DNA of 64,000 bases from Budorcas taxicolor (lineage: Eukaryota > Chordata > Mammalia > Artiodactyla > Bovidae), in NCBI RefSeq assembly GCF_023091745.1, contig NC_068933.1, forward strand, positions 21,456,001-21,520,000. The letters are read 5' to 3'. Positions 56,060 to 64,000 of the stretch are shown one piece after another. Positions within the stretch are counted from its first letter, which is position 1; every line of letters starts with the position of its first letter. Under the pieces are notes generated by a model that saw only the letters and a program-made list of their open reading frames with translations, did no database searches and was not told the DNA's origin. Made by a program: the position numbers and the translations under genes.

Positions 56060-56850
56060 TATCCTTTTAATTGTGTTCACACATATTAGAAAATTTTCAA
56101 GTCTATAGAAAGATAAAAGAGATTTTATAGTGAACCTATATATATAACACCTACATTTTAAAATTAACACTTTGTTAGTGTCTTACACTCAAGTATCCAT
56201 CTGCTTATCTTTCTATTCTTGCAAACAACTGTGGGATTTTTATGCATTTGAAAATAAGCTGTAGAAATCAATGTGCTTCCTCCTATATATTTTGGCAGGT
56301 GCATAATAGAGTTCAATATTGTTTATATTTTATGCTTTTGAGATAAAATTTACATACAATAAAATGCACAAATCACAAGTGTAAATGTTCTGAGTTTATG
56401 CAAATGCACACAAACTCTAACTCAACTCACTATCAAGATATAAATCTAAGGGCCTAAAATGTTCTCTTATGTCTCTTCCCAGTCAGTGCTCCCGGGTAAT
56501 TACCATAATTTTTGTTTTTGTTTTTTCCCACTAATGGATTAGATTAGTCACTACTAGGACTTCATGTAAATGACATCATACAGTGAATATTCTTGTGAAA
56601 GTCTTTATTCAGCTTTATGTTTTCTTACTTTATTCATATTACTGCCTATATCAATATCATATCATTTTATTGCTAAATACACCATTGTATTGATTCACCA
56701 ACAACAGTTGATTTGTCCCAGTTTTTGGATGTCATATATAAAGCTACTGTTAAGCTGCTTTTACCAGCAGTTTTTTATGGATATTTATTTGTATTTCTCT
56801 TGAGTGAAACCTAGGAGTAAAATGTTGGGTTCCTTGTCAAATTCTCCTTA
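56060..56850 (-). mobile_element. Ancient L1M 3' region, antisense
   Basis: Bases 56335-56850 follow antisense L1M/L1ME. They contain 'gagataaaatttacatacaa', 'acttcatgtaaatgacatca', 'aaatacaccattgtattgat', 'cttgagtgaaacctaggagt' and 'tgggttcc'. The part before it ('agaaagataaaagagatttt', 'ttaacactttgttagtgtct') probably belongs to the same or a related L1M. It is diverged, with no coding capacity. Confidence 0.7.
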
Positions 56851-58137
56851 TAAAAATGAATAAAATAAATTACTGTTCCTTTTTTTTAATATAAAAAGCA
56901 AAAGAACACAACATGTCAAATAAAATAGACCAAAGGACTCCTACTGATTCTTATCATCATGATGCAAAATGAAAGTATTGTTTCATGAGTAATGAGCTAA
57001 TGTAGACCTGCGCATGTGATAAACTAAACTCAGTTTTATGACTTTTAATGTGTTATGTTTATTTCCTTTAAAGACTGTAGGATTCACTCATCAGTTGAAA
57101 GTATTTTGGTAAATTTATTTCAGAGTGTCAGATTCTCACATAAGATTTTCTGTAAGGCTCTTTGTCTACTATTGAATGAACATACATCACATACGGCATC
57201 TTAGGCTTCCAGGTAGCAAAAACTAGCATTTGTTGAACTTTGTTTCATGTGCATTTCTATATACCGCATCCAACATGAGGACTTGAATTTATAATATGTA
57301 AAATTCTAATTATAATATGTAAATTTCCAATATGTATATATGTATCCAAAATATATTAAATTGAATTTATAAAGTTACCATTAGAAATAAGGGACAAAAC
57401 AATTACTCTGAAGACTACAGATCCCTAAATAGCTTTAAAAATGTATCCAGACATCATGTACATAAGAAATTTTAACAGTGTCCTTCAAGTAAACTATAGA
57501 ATCTAAGGAAGCTTTATCTCACTACAAATTATGTGACTAGTTCGTAAAATTCAGGTTTTGGTGCTAAACATGTATATTAAATATAAAAATGTTTCAATGC
57601 CAAAATAAATCTGTTTTTGAAAATCCACAGTAAAACCAAGTGATTAGAAATGGAAAGCTTAATATATTTTCCACAGTTTCCATGAAAAATACATCTAAAT
57701 AATGTACATAAATATAAATTTTCCACATACATACTGCAGCTATTCCACATATGTTTACTTTACCGCTAAAGTTTTATGTTAACCATTAAATTTAAAAAGA
57801 AGATGAAAATTTATGTTCATCAAATAAATTTGGATTCATCTAATAATACATATTCATTTTACTGAACAATATTACCATCTGTTTCCATATTTATATGGTT
57901 ATTTGCATAAGAAAGATAAAATTAAACATATTTACAAAATTTATTTAATGATAATTGTAGTCAAGTTCAATTTTATGTGGAGATAAGTCTTCTTGGAGCT
58001 TAAGAAGTAATTTTTCCCAAGTTCTTTAAATTAACTCAATCATAAAAGCATAGTTTAATCATAAAACCATAGCATAGTCTGCCTTTACATTATATGAAGT
58101 TCCAGGTTTGCTTTTTCTTCATGTTAGGGCACATATA
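56851..58137. other. AT-rich sequence without recognised features
   Basis: About 1.3 kb. It has TATA-type low complexity near 57290-57360, including a partial repeat of 'aattataatatgtaaa'. No gene or repeat family is recognised. Confidence 0.4.
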
Positions 58138-58176
58138 TATGCACGTGTTTGTGTGTGTGTATGTGTGTGTATACAC
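58138..58176 (+). repeat. (TG)n microsatellite
   Basis: An alternating TG run, interrupted by TA steps, preceded by 'atatatgcacgtg'. Confidence 0.85.
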
Positions 58177-58501
58177 AGAACCAATTTTATCTTTTTTTGA
58201 AGAAAAATATGCTTTCAATTAAAAAGAAATGACAACTCACCAAAACTGACAAATGGTAAAATTCTTTACTCTTCCTAAAAGGTAGAGCAATGAAATCTGT
58301 ATTTAGTTACATGATGACTTTTATATTAACCAATTATCTCTAATTTCATCAAACATAGTTCTATGCTATGCATTTTGTTATAAAAGTTTTTCTCTGTCTC
58401 AATTAGATACCACGTATGAAATATAAAAATTCTCATATTTATTTCTATTTGAGCCCTGGCCTAGAATTTTCCAATGTTGATTTTAATTACAAGAGAAGCC
58501 C
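58177..58501. other. AT-rich sequence without recognised features
   Basis: About 0.3 kb. Nothing is recognised. Confidence 0.4.
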
Positions 58502-58617
58502 ATGAATACTGGAATGGGTAGCCTATCCCTTCTCCAGGGGATATTCCCAGCCCAGGAATCAGACCAGGGTCTCCTGCATTACAGCTGGATTCTTTACCAA
58601 CTGAGCTATCAGGGAAG
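58502..58617 (-). mobile_element. Bov-tA 5' half, antisense
   Basis: It runs from 'tgaatactggaatgggtagc' to the tRNA head 'tctttaccaactgagctatc'. The BovB-like tail half is missing. Confidence 0.87.
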
Positions 58618-58891
58618 ATTGTATCTAAGTACCTATCTTTTCTCCATGGGGGTTTTGGGCATAGAGTAATATGTGTAGAACACTTGGTGTGAGATCTTTT
58701 CTCTAAAGAGTTTTGCAGGGAAGAATTTCCTGAGTAATATTAAGCACTTTGGAAATTCAGAGTTTAAGTAAAATTAGTATTCTTGTTATTTTTTGTACTT
58801 ATTTAGAACCCCATTTTAATGAAACCAAAGTTATAGAAACTACCTCCCATGTGCCCCTAAAATATACTTCAACCTGGTCAGAGTTCTACAT

Positions 58892-58926
58892 TGCTGTTTA
58901 GTTGCTAAGTTGTGTCTGACTCTTTT
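58892..58926 (-). mobile_element. Bov tail fragment, antisense
   Basis: Only 'gctgtttagttgctaagttg' and 'tgtctgactcttt' remain, the end of a Bov-tA or BovB tail. Confidence 0.7.
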
Positions 58927-59016
58927 TGCTAGCTAAGCATTATTGCACATTCTATTAGTTGCTACAGGATGAAGACTAAAAAGTGAAAACAAATTAAGGT
59001 AAATTCATCAACACTA

Positions 59017-59280
59017 TGCTAAAGCTGAAGCTCCAGTACTTTGGCCACCTCATGCGAAGAGTTAACTCATTGGAAGAGACTCTGATGCTGGGAGGGATTG
59101 GGGGCAGGAGGAGAAGGGGATGACAGAGGATGAGATGGCTGGATGGCATCACTGACTCAATGGACGTGAGTCTGAGTGAACTCCGGGAGTTGGTGATGGA
59201 CAGGGAGGCCTGGCATGCTGCGATTCATGGGGTTACAAAGAGTCGGACATGACTGAGCAACTGAACTGAACTGAACTGAT
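59017..59280 (+). mobile_element. BovB LINE 3' end, sense
   Basis: A short, well-preserved copy from 'actatgctaaagctgaagct' to 'ctgagcaactgaactgaact'. It lies close to an inverted tail fragment at 58892. Confidence 0.94.
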
Positions 59281-59628
59281 ACATATAACTTCAAAGTGCT
59301 TTTAAAATAAACAAAGACAGAGTGATGATGCTTGACCCTTGAGCAAAACTGTGCCTGTACCTCTTATGATCTTGGTGAAATAATTGAAACTAGGTCAGAT
59401 TATGCTTAGTAATAACTTCTATATAGAAAAAACAAAATCAAATGTTACTGTGTAAGTTTTAGAATATTTATTCCTTATATTTTAGATAAGATATGAATAT
59501 GAAACATTATTTCACTCAAGATGTAGAAAGCACATAAAGTAAAAAAAAATAAAAACAATGAAAATATGTTAGTTAAATATATTAAATGAATATATCAATT
59601 AAATAGGCAAGTCCATCAGATGCTTAAC
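59281..59628. other. AT-rich sequence without recognised features
   Basis: About 0.35 kb. Nothing is recognised. Confidence 0.4.
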
Positions 59629-59682
59629 AAGGTAAACAAAAGTTTACCACTAGGTAAACAAAAGCCCACTAGGTAAACAAAA
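59629..59682 (+). repeat. Short tandem repeat with three forkhead-like sites
   Basis: Three copies of 'ggtaaacaaaag' start at 59631, 59653 and 59672, the last two preceded by 'cacta' or 'cccacta'. Each contains GTAAACA, a forkhead (FOX) consensus, at 59632, 59654 and 59673. Binding is not shown by sequence. Confidence 0.8.
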
Positions 59683-60784
59683 GTTGCTTGTTTGAAATAA
59701 AAGTGGCTCTTTTTAGAACTAATTTGAAATGTTCATTTAAAAAAGAGGTATTAACAGATTCTCTTCATTTGCTGTCCATGACTAAATTATGAATTTGACA
59801 AAATACTGGTAATGTAACTGAGAAGTTGTGCTATACATATGTATACCAAAGTTGAACATATACTGTATTCTTGAAATAAACTCTATGTTTGGAGGGGTTG
59901 CTATTTTTTAAAGCCTGTGACTATGTCTTTAATGAACATTCCAAATTGCAATTTATCACCTAGTTGTAGAGTTTACTGTGATTAATTGTGATTTTTTTAT
60001 GTTAAATTGCTATAATGTCGACATAACAATATTTAAACTTCTTGAAATTCACTAGTATCAGATAAGACTTGACATGTTAGGACCATATTTACAAATTATC
60101 TTGTAGTAAATATATCCAGTATCTCACCATATAATTTCATAGCAGTATTTAAGATTAGTTTATTATGGCCAGGATGTAAAAAATATCCTCTTTTTTTTCC
60201 TCTTTCTTAAGACAGTGATTTGATATGCATCATAGGTATTTGAATTCACTTTCTAGAAATCTTATTTATCTGGTATAAGCTATTCAATAAAATTTTTTAA
60301 GTGCCTAATATAGTGCTAAATTTGTACAGATTATTCCTTTATTTTGTATGCATTTTACATAATATTTATAATTTATATATTTTATTTGGCACAACAAATA
60401 TGGTTGAGGTATACCTATAAAAAGAAAATGGTTTAGTCCAACTTCTCTGATAGGTGTTATTCTTTAATACTCAGACCATTGTTTAATGTCGTCTCTAATA
60501 TAATAACACTCAGACTGAAAAACAAATTCAGTCATTCATCTTATTTTCTCCAGAAAATTGATGCTAGAAGAAACACTGTTCATTTCTATATGTACTATAA
60601 TTTCTTACTCTCTACATTTAACTTATCTTCATCTACTTTTGAACCTTTTGATTTTAGTCCAGAGTATTCATTAATGTTTACCCTTCCCATTTACATTTAA
60701 GAGTTTCATTTATTGTAATATCAACTATTTAATTTTTCCCTTGCCTCTTTATTAAAATACATCTAACTCAACTTTATTATATCA
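59683..60784. other. AT-rich sequence without recognised features
   Basis: About 1.1 kb. Nothing is recognised with confidence. Confidence 0.4.
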
Positions 60785-61142
60785 TATTATTAATAGTACA
60801 GATTTTCTTTTAAATTATTTCAGCTGCTGCCGCTGCTGCTAAGTCGCTTCAGTCATGTCCAACTCTGTGAGACCCCATAGACGGCAGCCCACTAGGCTCC
60901 TCTGTCCCTGGGATTCCCCAGACAAGAACACTGGAGTGGGTTGCCATTTCCTTCTCCAATGCATGAAAGTGAAAAGTGAAAGTGAAGTCGCTCAGCCGTG
61001 CCTGACTCTTAGCGACCCCATGGGCTGCAACCTACCAGGCTCCTCCATCCATGGAATTTTCCAGGCAAGAGTACTGGAGTGGGTTGCCATTGCCTTCTTC
61101 GTATTATTAATAGTACAGATTTAATTTTTAAATATTTCAGCT
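60785..61142 (-). mobile_element. BOV-A2 dimer, antisense, with 41-bp flanking duplication
   Basis: The element at about 60826-61101 has (GCTGCC)-type start, both monomers and the 'gtgaaaagtgaaagtgaagt' linker. The flanks 60785-60825 and 61102-61142 are both 41 bases long. They begin 'tattattaatagtacagatt', end 'atttcagct' and differ at about four positions. That is far longer than usual for a SINE target-site duplication. Confidence 0.93.
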
Positions 61143-62588
61143 ACATATCCTCATGTATCCAACTTTCATTTATTGCTTGTTTTATTATTGTTCATTTCTC
61201 AAATTGTATTCCTCCTCGAATATGTCTCTAGAAATTTTCACAGAATTATAGTTTTATTGCTGACAGCCTAACTAAAAATACTGTTCTACTATCAAGTTGA
61301 AAACACAAACCTACTACACATCCAATGTTGTTTTCACCAAAGATGATTGCTAATCAAAATATTATGCTAATAGTGATTGTTACACGTTTAACCCTTGGCC
61401 TTTTTCTACTTCTGAAAAAAGGAGAGAGGAGAAAAAAGAGGAGAGGAGAGAGGAAGGGAGAAAAGAAGGAAATCACATATGTATTTTGCAATACAGAACT
61501 TTTTCTTTTGGTCTGTTTCTATATATCAATTTCTATAAAAAATCTTCTAGCCCATTTTTCACCTTCTCTGCAGAATTCCAAGAGTGGTCATTCATTTATT
61601 GACTGTTCCAAAAGATGGAATTCATCTTGCAGAACAGAATAGACTACTCCCAGAGAGAACATAGTTTCAGTATTTCAGGAATGGTTTAGAATCATCTAGA
61701 TCCTGATTTACTGAAATCTGATTTGAAAGCTTTTAATAGGGAGCGAGGTACTATATTTGAAAAGAACAGACTCTAAGAAAGAAATGGCTCCTTGGTTTCA
61801 TTTACTATTACCCTAGAGGATAAAATATCTCACTTTTATTTACCTTAACAGCAATGTTGGTTTTAAATATGAATTATTTTAATTTTCCATCTTTTGCCAA
61901 ACTCCTTTATACCTCCTTTGGTTAAAATACATTTTGTTCTAGAATTATTACATTGACTATAAGCCTTTATTACTTCATTTCTCATCTGCCTTGGTTTTAT
62001 TGATCACAGTTATAGAGCAAAACAAAACTTTGAAATCAAATATAAAGTAGCACACATTGTTAAAACATTTTGGCAGAGATAACTTGAAGAGGTAATTTGT
62101 TTTCCTTTGTTTTAGACGGAAATGAAATGAAGTATGTCAGCAAAATGACCTCCAGAGTCCCTAAAATATAAATTCCCCAATGCTCCAGTAAAATATTCCT
62201 GCCTTCAGTACTCAACTCATGCCAAGATTTAATGATCTCCAAAGTATTGATTTTTATCTTTAGTTTCCTGAAATAATAACTTCTTATGATAATAAATCTT
62301 CATACTCTAGACAAATCATTCATGTGTAGGGAAATCAATCTTCTTTTTACACAATAATTTTGTGGTCTATATATTGAAGTCTTCTTTTTAAAGAAATAGG
62401 CACTTATTTCAATGCTAATGATCCATTCTTTTTTATTCAGTTTGCATACTATAGTCTAAGGTTCAAAGTAAAGCAGTATTTCTCGCTGTTACTTTTCCCA
62501 GTAGAATCTAGACAGCAACTTCTTCCTTAAAAGTGAAAATATCTCATCACTGTTATTAATTTCATTTACAGTTATTATTTATTTATTG
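61143..62588. other. AT-rich sequence with a purine-rich patch
   Basis: About 1.45 kb. A GA-rich run lies at about 61417-61470 ('ggagagaggagaaaaaagag'). No gene or other repeat is recognised. Confidence 0.4.
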
Positions 62589-62731
62589 GGAGATTTACCT
62601 GGTGGCCTAGATCATAAAGACTTCTGCAATTCAGGAGACTTGAATTCTGTCTCTGAGTCAGGAAGATACCCTGGAGAAGGAAATGGCAACCCACTCCGGT
62701 ATCCTTGTATGGAAAATTCCATGGACAGAGG
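62589..62731 (+). mobile_element. Bov-tA SINE, sense, lacking its 3' tail
   Basis: The head ('gatttacctggtggcctaga'), 'ggaaatggcaacccactccg' and 'atggaaaattccatggacag' are present. The sequence then leaves the SINE, without the BovB-like tail. Confidence 0.87.
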
Positions 62732-63299
62732 ATAAATGTTTTAAAAGTTATTATGTGTACTGCCATCCTCTCACAGTTTAAAGATAAATGTGAAAACCTA
62801 GCTTCTATTCTGAAATATTTTTAAAATACATATACTAATTTTGTATTTTTTCAGGTTTATTTTGGGGTTCTCGTTGGAAACTTGAGAAATCAAACTCTGA
62901 GGCAATGCAGGTTTCTACATAAATAAGTTTTTTGGACGCAGTGAGTTGTCAGTATATATAAGAGATGTTTGCGGATATCTCTGTACATAAGATCACCTGG
63001 GGAAAATAAGGAGAAAAGAGAACAAGAGAGACACAAATGAAGACAAAAGCTGAGAAATCCCAGTTTTGAAGGGTAGGTTGGAGAAAGGAAGACTGGACTG
63101 CGTGAAAGAATGAATGTGCAGAAAGAAGTAAAATAACTAAATGCGAGTAGTAAGCAGTGAATGTGGAAGTCAGAAGAGGAAGGGGTTCTAGTGGGAGAGA
63201 AGGGCTGACTTAGTGAAATGTTACAGATGATCGAACTAACCTGTGAATGCATCCATTGAGTTTGCAAACCAAGAAGCTGTTAATCATCTTGGTGGGAAC
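62732..63299. other. Sequence without recognised features
   Basis: About 0.57 kb. The 63000-63200 part is purine-rich. No gene or repeat is recognised. Confidence 0.4.
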
Positions 63300-63510
63300 A
63301 GTTTCATTAAGAAGGAAAAATGAAAATCATGTGAAGTAGGTTATGGAATAATTGAGATGTGAGAAAGTCAAGACTTCAAGTTTAGGGCTTGCTTTGAAAA
63401 TGCTTGCATGTGAAGGGAAGAAGAGTAATAATAGCTGGGGAATAGCACTTTTTTTCTTGTCTTTTTATTTTTAAAGATGAGAGGGATGAGCTTGAGGACA
63501 ATTGTCCCAA
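63300..63510 (+). mobile_element. Ancient mammalian repeat, 3' part
   Basis: 'tgcttgcatgtgaagggaag' followed by 'tttttatttttaaagatgag' and 'agggatgagcttgagg' matches the later part of the same old consensus seen at 22.8 and 45.3 kb. The copy is diverged. Confidence 0.4.
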
Positions 63511-64000
63511 AATATCTTTCTATTAAAACAGATGTAATAATCTGTTCATTTCTTTCTTAGTGCTATGAGTGAATTTTAAGAGTTAGGTGCCCTCTTTCAT
63601 TTTAAATTTCCCTTCACCAGTTTATTAGGGAGGAAGAATAATCAATTGTCCTTTTTTTTTTTTTTTTCAGAATGCAAAGTCCTTTTACAGCTTTTATCTC
63701 AACCAACTAGGAAATATTAAATATGATAGTTTTGTACATTTTCTTCACTCAGCAGTTTAAGTCTTGATCCGTCCTAGGGTTATCCGTAGTGACAGAATAA
63801 ATACAACCATTCTTCTTCTAAAGAAGGGGACAATGTCTGGGCTGTCCTCTGTAAACCTGTAACCCCTGAATCCTATGACAGTGCCTTCCCCTCCCCCACA
63901 AAGGAACAGTCTGAGAAACCTTGCTTTCTTCAAACAGCACAAAAATGCCTTTTAAAAAGCAGTGCTAGGTACCTTGTATAAGTGGAGTCAAACAGTATTT
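63511..64000. other. Sequence without recognised features
   Basis: About 0.5 kb with a poly-T run of about 18 at 63651. No gene or repeat is recognised up to the end of the window. Confidence 0.4.

Noticed and set aside
58892..59280. Antisense Bov tail close to a sense BovB, as a second twin-priming case
   Set aside because: The antisense piece is only about 35 bases, is about 90 bases away across unrelated sequence, and repeats the same tail rather than the adjoining upstream region. It fits two separate events better.

Overview
The window reads as an intergenic or deep-intronic stretch of a ruminant nuclear genome. The evidence is dozens of copies of families restricted to, or greatly expanded in, ruminants: Bov-tA tRNA-derived SINEs, BOV-A2 dimers, BovB (RTE) LINE fragments, CHR-type SINEs and a ruminant-type L1. 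The background is AT-rich and there is no CpG island. All family names come from remembered consensus sequences, not from a database search. Cattle, bison, buffalo, sheep and goat cannot be separated from this sequence alone. I found no host protein-coding gene, exon, tRNA, rRNA or CRISPR array that I can support. Almost every long open frame is a translation of a SINE or LINE.

Layout. 0-4.6 kb: a MIR, a G-tract, a MaLR-type LTR split by a Bov-tA, an antisense BovB tail, a second MIR, a polypurine tract and another Bov-tA. 4.6-8.1 kb: the longest element, a sense BovB with an unusual tandem 5' leader and dead endonuclease and reverse-transcriptase coding remnants; its 3' end is lost and it abuts a BOV-A2. 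8.4-21 kb: AT-rich DNA with scattered SINEs, MIR and MER5-like remnants, an antisense MaLR LTR and two copies of an unidentified ~140 bp repeat. 21-24.7 kb: a dense, nested SINE/L2/CHR/BovB cluster with several perfect target-site duplications. 24.7-30 kb: repeat-poor, AT-rich, with one Tigger-like DNA-transposon end. 30-35.3 kb: L1 tail, SINEs, MIRs and BovB copies, including one with a twin-priming inversion. 35-46 kb: sparse, with a young-looking antisense L1 that carries a probable 3' transduction at 38.1 kb. 46-51.6 kb: a ~1.4 kb imperfect palindrome at 47.0-48.4 kb, an ERVL-like LTR and an internally deleted BovB. 51.6-64 kb: mostly AT-rich unique sequence with a few SINEs, an ancient antisense L1M end, a triple forkhead-like motif and a BOV-A2 with an unusually long flanking duplication.

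There is no operon or pathway here. What the window records is retrotransposition history: the order of insertions, insertion mechanisms (target-site duplication, twin priming, 3' transduction) and later rearrangement. The best candidate for something not explained by ordinary repeat content is the fold-back palindrome centred near 47.73 kb. I did not find a convincing new functional system.
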